Positions 1 through 10,217 of a stretch of DNA of 64,000 nucleotides are shown here, piece after piece. Made by a program: the position numbers and the translations under genes. Source of the stretch: Paenibacillus_G elgii_A (GTDB taxonomy: Bacteria; Bacillota; Bacilli; Paenibacillales; NBRC-103111); contig JBHJMN010000002.1 in the NCBI GenBank assembly GCA_042219835.1, positions 1 through 64,000 of the forward strand, written 5' to 3'. Position 1 is the stretch's first letter; each line of letters opens with the position of its first letter. The notes beneath the pieces were generated by a model, which ran no database searches, was not told where the DNA came from, and worked only from the letters and a program-made list of their open reading frames with translations.

Positions 1-1
1 T

Positions 2-3000
2 TACCGGATCGAGCTGGGAGAGATCGAAGCGGCGCTGCTGGCGCACGAGGAGGTACGGTCGGCGGTTGTCCTGGCCCGCGAGCAGCGATCCGGCGACAAG
101 TATTTATGCGCGTATGTCGAATGCGGGAAGGAACTGGGCGCGCAAGCGTTGAAGACGCATTTGAAAGCCGCCCTGCCAGATTACATGGTGCCGGCGCATA
201 TCATAAGGCTGGATGAAATGCCGCGCTTGTCAAGCGGCAAGATTGACCGGAAGGCGCTGCCCGAGCCGGACGGCCGTTTACGAGCGGGCGAGTATGCCGC
301 GCCAAGGGCAGAAACGGAAAGAAAGCTTGCGGATATTTGGAAAACGACGCTCGGTGTCGCCTCCGTAAGCATCAAGGATAACTTCTTCGAACTCGGCGGT
401 CACTCGTTGACGGCAACCGGGCTTATGGCTCGTATCCATAAGCAATTCAAAGTCGAGCTTCCGCTGCGCGATATCTTTGAAAATCCGACGATCGAAGAGC
501 TGAGCGTCTTGATTTCCAGGCAAGAGGCTGCGACAGGGGCCTTTAGCGAGGTGCCTCCTGCGGAGGAAAGGGACTATTATCCTGTGACGCCCACCCAAAT
601 GCGGCAGATGGTTCTACATCAGTTCGAAGGGGCAGCGACGGCTTATAATATGCCGTTCGCCTTGCAACTGAAAGGAAAACTGGACGTCGAACGATTGGAG
701 CAGGTTTGCCGGGAGTTGATAAACAGACACGAGGCGCTGAGGACTTCATTCGAATGGATCGGCCAGGAACCGGTGCAAAAAATTCACAGCAAGGCGCCTT
801 TTCGTCTGGCCTGCACCGAAATCGGCAGCAGGGGCGGCGAATCGGAAGCCTCCCGAATGCAAACGATGTTCAGAGCGTTCGTGCGCCCGTTCGATTTGGG
901 ACAAGCCCCGCTGTTCCGGGCGGAACTGGTCCGCCTGTCGGACAGCAGACATATTTTGATGGTGGACATGCACCATATTATTGCAGACGGCACTTCCATG
1001 GAGATTTTAGCCTCCGATTTTACCCAATTGTATCATGGAGCGGAATTGCCCCCTTTGCGAATTCAATATAAAGATTATGCGGTATGGCTCAACGATTGGG
1101 TCCAACGCGGGAACATGCGGGAAAAGGAAGAGTACTGGTTGAACGTTTTCTCTGACGAGGTGCCCTTGCTGAACATGCCGACCGACTTTCAAAGACCGCC
1201 CATCCAAACCTTTGAAGGCGAGCGGTATTTCTTCCAAGCCGACCGTGAGCTGGCCGAGAAGTTGACGCAATTCGCGGCACAGCGCAACACGACTTTATTT
1301 ATGGTGCTGTTGTCGGCTTACAACGTATTGCTGCACAAATACTCGGGCCAGGACGATATTGTCGTCGGATCTCCGGTAGCCGGCCGAAGCCATGCCGATC
1401 TGGAGCGCATCATGGGGATGTTCGTCAATACGCTCGTGCTGCGCAATCGCCCTTCAACCGGCAAACCGTTTAAACAGCTTCTTCTGGAAGTGCAGGAAAA
1501 CGCCTTGGAGGCATTCAAGCATCAAGATTATCCAATGGAAGAGCTGATGGAAAAGCTGGAGCTGCGCAGGGATTTAAGCCGGAATCCCATGTTCGACACG
1601 ATGTTTTCGCTGGAAAAGATCGATTCGGCGGGCTTGCAGACCGGCGATTTGACCATTCGTCCGTATTCGGCGGATGCCGGTATAGCGAAAGTCGATCTGA
1701 CGTTAACCGCGGAATCGAACAAGGAAGAGCTGGCTTTCCGGTTCGAGTATTGCAGAAAACTGTTCCGCAGAGAAACCATCGCAAGAATGTCGGGACATTA
1801 CTTAAGAATCTTGCAGGCGGTGGCGGAGCATCCGGACCTTCGGATTGGCGATTTGGATATGGTCACAAAGGCGGAGCAAACCGAGCTGCTTGCACTGTCC
1901 AACGCCTCGACCGCCTATGCTGCAACCCTGCGCCAGCTCTTTGAAGAACTGGCGGCCGGAACGTTGGGACGCATTGCCGCTTATATTTTGGACGGCAATC
2001 ACAGGCTGCAGCCAATCGGTGTACCCGGGGAATTGTTCATCGCGGGGGACGCGCTGGCGCAAGGGGAGTTGAAGCGGTCCGGCTTGACGAAGGAGGGGGT
2101 TGTGCCGAACCCTTTCGTTCCGGGCGAAGTGATGTGCCCAACCGGCGATATCGCCAGATGGCTGCTGGACGGAAATATCGAGCTTCTGGGCCGGAAGAGC
2201 GATTTAATAACAGCCACTGGGGTCACCATCGAAGCGGGGGCCCGCAGCAAGGCGGGCTCAACAAGGACGGCTGCTACGAATGTTCGTTTGGACTTGGGGA
2301 TGTGGTACGAGCCGCCGACTAATCCTACGGAAGAGACGCTGATCCGCATTTGGGAAAGTGTGCTCGGCCGGGAAGGGATCGGAATCACCCACAGCTTCTT
2401 CGATATTGGCGGCGATTCCATCAAGGCCATCCAAGTCATCGCCCGTCTTCATCAATACGGGTTGAAGCTGGAAATGAAGGATTTATTCCAGCACCCTACC
2501 ATTCAACAGGTGAGCCTGCTTGTTAAACGGCGAACAAGGGCAATCGATCAAGGCGTAGTGAAAGGAAACGTACGGTTGACGCCGATCCAGCGGTGGTTTT
2601 TCGAGAACAAAAAGGACGATTCGCATCATTTCAATCAGGTGGTTATGCTGTACAGTCATCGTGGGTTCGACGAGAAAGCCTTGAACAGCTCGTTTGATGC
2701 GATTTTGCTCCACCACGATGCGTTGCGGATGACATATGAGATTGGCGAGAGCGGTGTCCGTCAGCATAATCGGGGAACGCCGGAGAAATCGGTCCGCTTG
2801 GCTGTCTACAATATGCAAGGGGATGCCGGGTTCAAGGAGAAAATCGAGGAAGAAGCGACGCGGCTGCAGGCCAGCATGGATCTATGCGCGGGCGAGCTCA
2901 TTCGAATCGGCTTGTTTAAAACGGACGCGGGGGATCATTTGCTGATCGCAATCCATCATCTGGTCGTTGATGGCGTATCTTGGAGGATTTTGCTCGAGGA

Positions 3001-6000
3001 TTTCGATACAGCCTACAGTCAAGCTGCGCAAGGGGAACAAATTGTGCTGCCCGGTAGGACGGATTCATTCCAATACTGGGCCGACCAGCTTGAGGAATAT
3101 GCGAACAGCCAGACGTTGTTAGCGGAAAAAGCGTACTGGAAGCGGATCGAAGACATGGAATTCGAGCCGTTACCGCAGAGCCGCAGGAAACTTGCCGACG
3201 ATTCCGGAGCCAGAACAAGCCACACTGTCCGTCTGAATAAGCAGGATACGCAGCTTCTGCTCGGGAGTCTTCATCAGGTCTACCATACCGAAATCAACGA
3301 TCTCTTGCTAGCGGCATTGGGGATGGCTGTGAAGCAGTGGTCGGGTCTTGACAGATTCCCCATCAATCTTGAGGGACATGGCAGAGAAGAGATTATGGAA
3401 GACATCGATATCACAAGAACGGTCGGCTGGTTTACATCCATGTTTCCGGTAATTCTGGATATGAGCGAATGCGGGGATGATGTATCATCCGCCATTCGCT
3501 GTACCAAAGAAACGATCCGCAGCATACCGAATCGGGGAGTGGGGTACGGGGTCTTAAAGTATTTGACGCAGGTGGAGAACAAGCAGGAGTTGAGTTTCGG
3601 CATTCAGCCTGAGATCACCTTCAATTATCTTGGACAATTTATGGAAGAAGCCGGGAATGGGACGTTCGAACTGTCTCTGTTGTCTCCGGGACGTTCGATC
3701 GGCGGACGGGCGCAAAACCGCTTCGGGCTTGACATCAACAGCATCGTTTCGGAAGACCGGCTGGTGATCGAATTCGAGTACAGCCGCGGCGAATACGAGG
3801 ATAATGACATTGTACTGTTGGCTCGCGCCTACACGGATCATTTGAGAACATTGATCAATCATTGCACAGGCCGAACCGACAGCGTGCCAACGCCGTCCGA
3901 TTTTCAGGAAAAGGAGCTTTCGATCCGCGAACTGGACCGGATTTTCTTACAGTATGGCGGGGGTGAACAAATCAGCCGTATTTACCCGCTTACTCCGATG
4001 CAGCAGGGCATGTTGTTCCATTATTTAATGGACCCGGAAACGACGGCATATGTGGAGCAGGTTGCGGTTGAAATCGAGGGTCGGATGCAGCCGGAGCTGA
4101 TGGAGCAAAGCTTCCGCCGCTTGCTGGAGAAATATGAGGTGCTTCGGACGAATTTCGTTTATACCGATATCCGGGCGCCCCGGCAGGTTGTGCGCATGCA
4201 TCAATACGCCAGCGTTCATTTTGAGGATCTTGACAGGATGGACGACAACGAAATTACAGCCTATGTCGACGGCTATAAAAAGCGGGATCTCTTGGCGGGA
4301 TTTGACTTGTCCGACGATGCGCTTATTCGCCTGGCTGCGCTGAAAATAGCTCAGGACCGGTTGATATTGATCTGGACTTTCCATCATATGATTATGGACG
4401 GCTGGTGCGCGGGAATCGTTTACCGCGATTTCATGCGCATGTATCTGGAACTGGTGAACGGCAACGCGCTTGTACCGGAAACGGCGCCGTCCTATTCCAC
4501 CTATATCCGGTGGTTGGAAAAACAGGATGCCCGCAAGGCGATCTTTTATTGGAAACAGGTTCTCGACGGATACGAGCAATGTGCCGTTGTTCCGAAAACA
4601 ACGGGATCGGCAAGCAAAGCCGACTATAGGACGGAACTGCTTGAATTTTCTTTGGATCGAATGTTAACCCGGCGCTTGTCGGAGATTGCATCTGCAAACC
4701 AAGTGACGGTCAATACTTTGCTCCAGGCGATTTGGGGTACACTGCTGCAAAGATACAACAATACCAACGATGTCGTATTTGGAGCGGTAGTTTCAGGCCG
4801 ACCGCCGGAAATTCCCGACATAGAAAGCATGGTCGGAATCTTTATCAATACCGTGCCGGTGCGCATCCAAGCAGAGGAAGATGAAAGCTTTATCCAAGTG
4901 GCTAAACGCGTCCAACAAAACGCCCTTGCATCGGCCAAATACGAATATACGTCGCTGGCTGACATTCAATCGGTTTCCAAGTTGAAGCAAAGCTTGCTGG
5001 ATCACATTTTTGTATTTGAAAATTATCCCGATTACGGAGAAGAACAAACGATGCTGGAGAGCGCCTCCTTGAAAATCCATGTGCGCGAGATGGCATTTTT
5101 CGAACAGACGAACTATGACTTTAATATCATTGTTTCGTTGAAGGAAGAGCTGAGCATCAAGTTTTTGTATAACGCCAATGCGATAAGCGGCGAGTTCGTC
5201 GGTAGGATCAAGGATCACCTTAACGGGATGATCGGACAGATTATTGAAGATGCCGAAATTCGCGTGTCGAATATCGAAGTGGTTACCGGGGCAGAGAAGG
5301 AGGCAATATTGCGCGGGTTTAACGATACGAGGGCTTCCTATCCCAAACAGAAGACGATCCATCAACTGTTTGAGGAGCAGGTTGAGCGGATGCCGGATCG
5401 AACGGCCGTTATCTTCGAAGGGCAGCGGCTGACCTACCGGGAATTGAACGAGCAAGCGAACCGGCTTGCCAGCGCGCTGCGCCAAAGCGGGGTGCGGCCT
5501 GACGAACGGGTCGCTCTGCTGGTCGAACGTTCCGCGGACATGATCGCGGCCATTTTGGCCGTATTGAAGGCCGGAGGAGCCTACGTCCCGCTGGACCCGG
5601 ATTATCCGGAGGACCGGCTGCAGTTCATGCTTGACGATTGCGGAGCAAAAGTGTTGGTGCATCAATCCCACTTGGTCAACAAAGCGGCGTTTGCAGGCGT
5701 CACGTTGAACCTGGGCGATTACACCGATATGAAATCGACGGTGGAAGCGAATGGGTACGCCAACCTCACGCCGGTCAATCGGTCGAATGACCTGGCATAT
5801 ATGATCTACACATCCGGCACGACGGGCCGACCGAAGGGTGTCATGATCGAGCACCGCAACGTTGTGCGCTTGATGGTCAACGACCAGATGCCATTCGACT
5901 TTTCCAAGAACGACGTATGGACCGTGTTCCATTCGTTCTGCTTCGACTTTTCCGTCTGGGAAATGTACGGCGCACTGTTGTATGGGGGTGCTTGTGTCGT

Positions 6001-8758
6001 TATACCGAAGGCCATGGCGCAGAACCCGATGAAATTCGCACAGCTTTTGCGCAGGGAGAGAGTCACGGTGCTGAATCAGACGCCGTCTGCATTCTATGCG
6101 CTGCTTCAGACCGAATTCGATCGTGACGTCCGGGAAAATCAAGCTGGGTCGGGGGACGAAGAAAACCTTGCGCTGCGCTATGTGATGTTCGGCGGAGAGG
6201 TGTTAAACCCGGCGATGCTGAAATATTGGAAAGAGCGCTACCCCGAAACGAAGCTGATCAATATGTACGGCATAACGGAAACGACCGTGCATGTCACGTA
6301 CAAAGAAATGAGGCCCAGCGAAATCGAATCGAACCTGAGCACTGTCGGAGCGCCGCTTCCGACGCTGGCAGCTTATATTTTCGATAAACATCGGAGGCTG
6401 GCGCCCGTGGGCGTAGCCGGGGAACTGTATGTAGGGGGAGACGGCGTCGCGCGCGGGTACTTGAACCTGGAGGATTTGACGGGCGAGCGATTCGTGGCTA
6501 ACCCGTACAGGCCGGAGGAGCGGTTATACAGATCGGGAGACTTGGCGCGAAGGGGACCGAACGGGGAAATCGAGTATTTGGGCCGGATCGATCATCAAGT
6601 GAAAATCAGGGGCTACCGGATTGAGCCGGGCGAGATCGAAGCGGCGCTGCTGGCTCAAGAGGGGGTCAAGGCCGCGGTTGCGTTGGCTCACGATGACCTG
6701 TCAGGGGGCAAACGCTTATGCGCGTATGTAGTCGCCGAATCGCATGTAACTGCAACGGCATTGAGGCAAAGTCTTTCGCTTTCCCTGCCCGAGTATATGA
6801 TTCCTGCTCAATACGTGTTTTTGCTACAAATGCCTTTGACAACAAGCGGGAAAGCGGATCGACGGGCATTGCGGCAAATGAATTTGGAATCGAGCCGCTA
6901 TGAGGAATATGCGGAACCCCGAAATGAGCTAGAAAGACAATTGGTTGAAGTTTGGGAGAATGTCCTGGACGTAAAGAATGTGGGCATTGACGATCATTTC
7001 TTCGATCTGGGCGGCCATTCGTTAACGGCGATCAGGTTGGTGTCCAGACTGCAAGGCATCGTAGGAAATGAAGTTCGGCTGAGCAGCCTCTTTCAGTATC
7101 CGACCGTCCGAAGCATGGCGCAGCATGTAGTGGAATGGGTCAGCGACGGAGCCGCTTCCGTACGGCAATTCAATCAAGTCGGGACGCTGCTTTATGACAA
7201 GTTGGGTTTAAAGGGTTCAATGCGCCAGGTGCAGGCGGCCGGAGAGCTCTTGAATGTTCTGCACATCGAGGAAGGTCCGGTCCTCGGTGACGAAGAGATC
7301 ATGGAGCTTCTGACCGCGCATTTCGCTGAAGCTAACCAGCCGCATTACATCGTTTGGCTGCCGGAGGGTGTCTTTAAGCTCGCGAAAGCGAATACCGCAG
7401 ATATCCGCAGCGAGTGGACGGAAACGATTGACCGTATGCAGGATGCGTTCTCTCGATCGATTCTCGGGCAGGGCATTGTCGAGATGCAGCCCGTTTCCCC
7501 GACGCAACGGTATCATTTGAAGCATACGGATATTTCCGGGACGGTCATGACGTTCGATAAGCACGTAAACGTGAAGCATTTGGAAAAGGCCATTGTACAG
7601 ATCGTGCGGGATCAAGATTTGATGAGGAGCGTTTCCGTCGAACAAGATGGGGAGCGTCTGTGGCAATTGCATGCATGCCCTGACCGAATTCCGCTTCCTG
7701 TTATTGATATTTCGGCCTTTGACGAAGAGACGAAGCAAAATATTTTAGATGACATCATCTGGCCGTATTTTTATAAAAGCTATGACATGAACGGGGCGCT
7801 ATTGTACCGTATGCTGCTGGTGAGGAAAAATCTCAAAGAATACTTGCTGCTCCTGCCCTTCGCGCACTCCATTTTCGATTATATGAGCAGTGAAATCATT
7901 AAAAACCGGATTTACACGTACTATGAGTGTTTCAGATCCGGAAAGGATCTGCAGCAGGAAACGATCAACCGTTATTGGGATTTTACCGCCCATGTTATGG
8001 AAGGACCACAGGACATTGACGATACAGAGCTTGTACGCATGTACGATTTGCCGGCGTTTGAAGACGAGATAAGCCGAATAGCCTCGTTAGTGGAAAGTAA
8101 ACCCGTATGCCAAGGACATACGACCGTAAAGTGGAAATTAGATTATGCCGAAACGGTTAACGGTTTGGGCGATAGCAGCAAGTGGGAGGCGGCGTTCTAT
8201 ATTTATTCCGCGTTCTGTCAAACCTATTTCGGGATCGGGCGGGCACCTGTCTGGGTGGCTCAATATGGCAGGGGCTTCGGCAACAAACGTTACTATGACG
8301 TGATCGGGGAGTTCGTTGACTATATTCCGGTTGCAGCGAATCCGAAGGAAGGCTCCGCTCGGCTGGAGAAACAAGCAAAGGAAAAAATACGTCTAGCCTC
8401 CGAGCATCATATTTGTTTTGCCAACCTGATCTACAACCCCGACGCGAAAGATTCGTATCCGTTGTCATGCGGGCATCTGCAGGAGGCATTTGAGAGAATG
8501 CCGGTCGTTTTTAACTTCCTTGGAGAGCTGCGAAGCGAGCACAAGGTATTGCAATCGGCCGATCTGGGTAATGTCAATGTCGAAGGAAGAAAACGTATGT
8601 TGTGCGAGGTTTGGTATGACCAAGAGGACACCTTGTTCATGGCGCTTACGCTCCCGTATCCGGAAGACGAGGCTGTGGTGGTGGCTCATTTGCAGGACGC
8701 TTTAGAAAAGATGAAAAAACGGGATAGCGGTTCTTTAACCATTGCCCCGGCCCAATAA
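2..8758 (+). CDS. Nonribosomal peptide synthetase, C-terminal part (locus A), 5' truncated by window
   Basis: Open from the first base, so the start lies upstream; 2,918 codons are visible. Order seen: end of an A domain (A8 motif at 2-22, A10 lysine at 239-241); PCP (FFELGGHSL, Ser at 404-406); C domain of LCL type (HHIIADG at 971-991); an A remnant lacking motifs A1-A5 and the A10 lysine (about 1900-2310); PCP (FFDIGGDSI, Ser at 2417-2419); epimerization domain (HHLVVDG near 2954, FNYLGQF near 3620); C domain of DCL type (TPMQQGMLFH near 3990, HHMIMDG near 4382); full A domain (about 5330-6880); PCP (Ser at 7019-7021); terminal E/C-like domain (7480-8758). My reading of the full A domain gives DFWNMGMVHK, close to the known Thr code DFWNIGMVHK. 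The protein would add a D-residue and then Thr at the end of a peptide. No thioesterase domain is present. The MFS gene follows after 10 bases. Confidence 0.95.
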   Translation, partial: YRIELGEIEAALLAHEEVRSAVVLAREQRSGDKYLCAYVECGKELGAQALKTHLKAALPDYMVPAHIIRLDEMPRLSSGKIDRKALPEPDGRLRAGEYAAPRAETERKLADIWKTTLGVASVSIKDNFFELGGHSLTATGLMARIHKQFKVELPLRDIFENPTIEELSVLISRQEAATGAFSEVPPAEERDYYPVTPTQMRQMVLHQFEGAATAYNMPFALQLKGKLDVERLEQVCRELINRHEALRTSFEWIGQEPVQKIHSKAPFRLACTEIGSRGGESEASRMQTMFRAFVRPFDLGQAPLFRAELVRLSDSRHILMVDMHHIIADGTSMEILASDFTQLYHGAELPPLRIQYKDYAVWLNDWVQRGNMREKEEYWLNVFSDEVPLLNMPTDFQRPPIQTFEGERYFFQADRELAEKLTQFAAQRNTTLFMVLLSAYNVLLHKYSGQDDIVVGSPVAGRSHADLERIMGMFVNTLVLRNRPSTGKPFKQLLLEVQENALEAFKHQDYPMEELMEKLELRRDLSRNPMFDTMFSLEKIDSAGLQTGDLTIRPYSADAGIAKVDLTLTAESNKEELAFRFEYCRKLFRRETIARMSGHYLRILQAVAEHPDLRIGDLDMVTKAEQTELLALSNASTAYAATLRQLFEELAAGTLGRIAAYILDGNHRLQPIGVPGELFIAGDALAQGELKRSGLTKEGVVPNPFVPGEVMCPTGDIARWLLDGNIELLGRKSDLITATGVTIEAGARSKAGSTRTAATNVRLDLGMWYEPPTNPTEETLIRIWESVLGREGIGITHSFFDIGGDSIKAIQVIARLHQYGLKLEMKDLFQHPTIQQVSLLVKRRTRAIDQGVVKGNVRLTPIQRWFFENKKDDSHHFNQVVMLYSHRGFDEKALNSSFDAILLHHDALRMTYEIGESGVRQHNRGTPEKSVRLAVYNMQGDAGFKEKIEEEATRLQASMDLCAGELIRIGLFKTDAGDHLLIAIHHLVVDGVSWRILLEDFDTAYSQAAQGEQIVLPGRTDSFQYWADQLEEYANSQTLLAEKAYWKRIEDMEFEPLPQSRRKLADDSGARTSHTVRLNKQDTQLLLGSLHQVYHTEINDLLLAALGMAVKQWSGLDRFPINLEGHGREEIMEDIDITRTVGWFTSMFPVILDMSECGDDVSSAIRCTKETIRSIPNRGVGYGVLKYLTQVENKQELSFGIQPEITFNYLGQFMEEAGNGTFELSLLSPGRSIGGRAQNRFGLDINSIVSEDRLVIEFEYSRGEYEDNDIVLLARAYTDHLRTLINHCTGRTDSVPTPSDFQEKELSIRELDRIFLQYGGGEQISRIYPLTPMQQGMLFHYLMDPETTAYVEQVAVEIEGRMQPELMEQSFRRLLEKYEVLRTNFVYTDIRAPRQVVRMHQYASVHFEDLDRMDDNEITAYVDGYKKRDLLAGFDLSDDALIRLAALKIAQDRLILIWTFHHMIMDGWCAGIVYRDFMRMYLELVNGNALVPETAPSYSTYIRWLEKQDARKAIFYWKQVLDGYEQCAVVPKTTGSASKADYRTELLEFSLDRMLTRRLSEIASANQVTVNTLLQAIWGTLLQRYNNTNDVVFGAVVSGRPPEIPDIESMVGIFINTVPVRIQAEEDESFIQVAKRVQQNALASAKYEYTSLADIQSVSKLKQSLLDHIFVFENYPDYGEEQTMLESASLKIHVREMAFFEQTNYDFNIIVSLKEELSIKFLYNANAISGEFVGRIKDHLNGMIGQIIEDAEIRVSNIEVVTGAEKEAILRGFNDTRASYPKQKTIHQLFEEQVERMPDRTAVIFEGQRLTYRELNEQANRLASALRQSGVRPDERVALLVERSADMIAAILAVLKAGGAYVPLDPDYPEDRLQFMLDDCGAKVLVHQSHLVNKAAFAGVTLNLGDYTDMKSTVEANGYANLTPVNRSNDLAYMIYTSGTTGRPKGVMIEHRNVVRLMVNDQMPFDFSKNDVWTVFHSFCFDFSVWEMYGALLYGGACVVIPKAMAQNPMKFAQLLRRERVTVLNQTPSAFYALLQTEFDRDVRENQAGSGDEENLALRYVMFGGEVLNPAMLKYWKERYPETKLINMYGITETTVHVTYKEMRPSEIESNLSTVGAPLPTLAAYIFDKHRRLAPVGVAGELYVGGDGVARGYLNLEDLTGERFVANPYRPEERLYRSGDLARRGPNGEIEYLGRIDHQVKIRGYRIEPGEIEAALLAQEGVKAAVALAHDDLSGGKRLCAYVVAESHVTATALRQSLSLSLPEYMIPAQYVFLLQMPLTTSGKADRRALRQMNLESSRYEEYAEPRNELERQLVEVWENVLDVKNVGIDDHFFDLGGHSLTAIRLVSRLQGIVGNEVRLSSLFQYPTVRSMAQHVVEWVSDGAASVRQFNQVGTLLYDKLGLKGSMRQVQAAGELLNVLHIEEGPVLGDEEIMELLTAHFAEANQPHYIVWLPEGVFKLAKANTADIRSEWTETIDRMQDAFSRSILGQGIVEMQPVSPTQRYHLKHTDISGTVMTFDKHVNVKHLEKAIVQIVRDQDLMRSVSVEQDGERLWQLHACPDRIPLPVIDISAFDEETKQNILDDIIWPYFYKSYDMNGALLYRMLLVRKNLKEYLLLLPFAHSIFDYMSSEIIKNRIYTYYECFRSGKDLQQETINRYWDFTAHVMEGPQDIDDTELVRMYDLPAFEDEISRIASLVESKPVCQGHTTVKWKLDYAETVNGLGDSSKWEAAFYIYSAFCQTYFGIGRAPVWVAQYGRGFGNKRYYDVIGEFVDYIPVAANPKEGSARLEKQAKEKIRLASEHHICFANLIYNPDAKDSYPLSCGHLQEAFERMPVVFNFLGELRSEHKVLQSADLGNVNVEGRKRMLCEVWYDQEDTLFMALTLPYPEDEAVVVAHLQDALEKMKKRDSGSLTIAPAQ
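1900..2310 (+). other. Collapsed adenylation domain inside the NRPS
   Basis: Between the C domain and the second PCP, where about 500 A-domain residues are expected, only about 135 remain. The start resembles the A-domain N terminus (LRQLFEE). It then jumps straight to sequence just before motif A6 (AAYILDGNHRLQPIGVPGEL), continues through A7-like TGDIARW, and ends in a poor A8 (GRKSDLITATGVTIE). Motifs A1 to A5, the substrate pocket and the A10 lysine are gone. The frame is intact, so the neighbouring C, PCP and E domains are still made. By comparison with the Thr module, about 1 kb is missing. Confidence 0.85.
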
Positions 8759-8768
8759 GGGGGATACC

Positions 8769-10085
8769 ATGAAGCATTCGAGGCCATTCTCGTCTTATGC
8801 CCGAAGCAATCTGTTAATCTTTTCCGTGACGCGGTTCATCTCCGAATTGGGAAGCTCTGTCTTTAAGTTTGCATTGAGTCTGTATATCCTGGATGTGACC
8901 GGATCGGCGGCCATTTTCTCGATGGTGCTGGGCCTGTCGATCCTTCCGGGGGTGCTAGTCAACATTTTCGCCGGGGTTTTGGTGGATCGAAGCGATAAGC
9001 GGAAGCTGCTTGTTGTTACCGAGCTGTTATGCGGTGTTGCCGCGATGGCCTTTTTACCGATCTTCCTCCTTGATCCGACAAATGTCCAGTTCCTGGCTGC
9101 ATTTTCGGTCGCGCTCAGTTTAGTCCAATCGTTAACGTTTCTGACCTTAAACGCATCGATCCCCAATCTTGTGGAAAGGGAAAACGTTAACAGGGTCAAC
9201 TCTTCCTATCAAAGCATCGGGGCGATCATTAATGTGGTCGGCCCGATGCTGGGGGCGATCGCCTATCGCGTCTTGGGACTGGAGATGATATTGACGCTCA
9301 ACGTCTTTACGTATATTTTGGCCGGCCTATTGCAAATGCGGCTGAAGTTTCGCGAGTCAACCGAGGATCAAAGGTCTCCGGGTTATTTTGATAGTTTAAA
9401 GGACGTATTTGCCTACATTCGCGGTCAAACGGCCATCAAATATTTGCTCGGAATCTTCGTCGCGATCAACTTCATTCTTGTGCCTTTGATTCAGGTCATC
9501 CTGCCATATGTCACTTATCGGGTGATGCACGTCTCTCCGACGCAGCTTTCCGTCATACAAGGAGCTTGGTCCGTTGGGGTCATCGCTGGCGCTTTTCTGA
9601 TTTCATGGCAAAAGATTCATCATTTTATCGTGAACAAAAACAAGATTTTTATTTTGATTCAACTTCAGGCAGTCTTATTTATCGCATGGTGCTTTCCGCA
9701 ACTGCTTCCGTCGATGCAAGGACACATGTGGCAGATCACCTCCGTATATGTGTTGATTTTGGCGGCAACCGGATTGTTCAATTCGATGGGCAATATCCCG
9801 ATGACTTCTTATGTCCAGCTTTATACGCCGGAGAACATCAGAGCGGGGATTTTCGGTGTATCCAGTTCGATGATCATGTTGGCAACGCCTCTCGGTATAT
9901 GGTTTTACGGCATTTTGTCGGAGCTCATCCATTGGGTGGTCCTTACGATTTTTTCCGGGATCGTTGTTCTTGTTATTGGCATGGCGGCGTACAAAAACAA
10001 GCAGCTTAGGGAGTTTTTCAACCGGTGGGGTACTCCTGTACTCGATCCGGCTGGAGATAAGGGCCGAGCGACAGCATCCTCCTGA
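8769..10085 (+). CDS. MFS-family exporter
   Basis: A protein of about 438 residues with roughly twelve hydrophobic membrane segments and a loop 2-3 sequence (LVDRSDKRKLL) resembling the MFS motif A. Start chosen at 8769 because AAGGGGGAT lies just upstream; an in-frame ATG at 8742 would overlap the NRPS end and has no such site. The gene follows the NRPS stop by 10 bases and is very probably cotranscribed. By context it may export the locus A peptide, giving release to the medium or self-protection. The substrate itself is inferred only from position. Confidence 0.85.
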   Translation: MKHSRPFSSYARSNLLIFSVTRFISELGSSVFKFALSLYILDVTGSAAIFSMVLGLSILPGVLVNIFAGVLVDRSDKRKLLVVTELLCGVAAMAFLPIFLLDPTNVQFLAAFSVALSLVQSLTFLTLNASIPNLVERENVNRVNSSYQSIGAIINVVGPMLGAIAYRVLGLEMILTLNVFTYILAGLLQMRLKFRESTEDQRSPGYFDSLKDVFAYIRGQTAIKYLLGIFVAINFILVPLIQVILPYVTYRVMHVSPTQLSVIQGAWSVGVIAGAFLISWQKIHHFIVNKNKIFILIQLQAVLFIAWCFPQLLPSMQGHMWQITSVYVLILAATGLFNSMGNIPMTSYVQLYTPENIRAGIFGVSSSMIMLATPLGIWFYGILSELIHWVVLTIFSGIVVLVIGMAAYKNKQLREFFNRWGTPVLDPAGDKGRATASS

Positions 10086-10140
10086 AACCGGCAATTGCGC
10101 CGCCTGCCGGAATTACGCTTCTCTGCGCTTAATGCGAAAA

Positions 10141-10177
10141 AGAGAGCAGGGTGAACGATCCGTTCCCTTGCTCTCTT
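10141..10177. terminator. Hairpin between convergent genes
   Basis: AGAGAGCA pairs with TGCTCTCT and a GGG/CCC extension with one bulge. A-rich sequence lies on the left, so it could terminate the minus-strand lipoprotein gene as well as the MFS gene. The T-tract on the plus strand is weak. Confidence 0.45.
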
Positions 10178-10217
10178 CCATATTGTTCAAGCAGTCTTTC
10201 CCTTTTCCGGGAATATG

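Noticed and set aside
4793..6142. 449-codon open frame on the minus strand inside the locus A NRPS
   Set aside because: Fully antisense to strong C and A domain coding sequence; its translation shows no domain features and it has no ribosome site. High-GC coding DNA often leaves such open frames.
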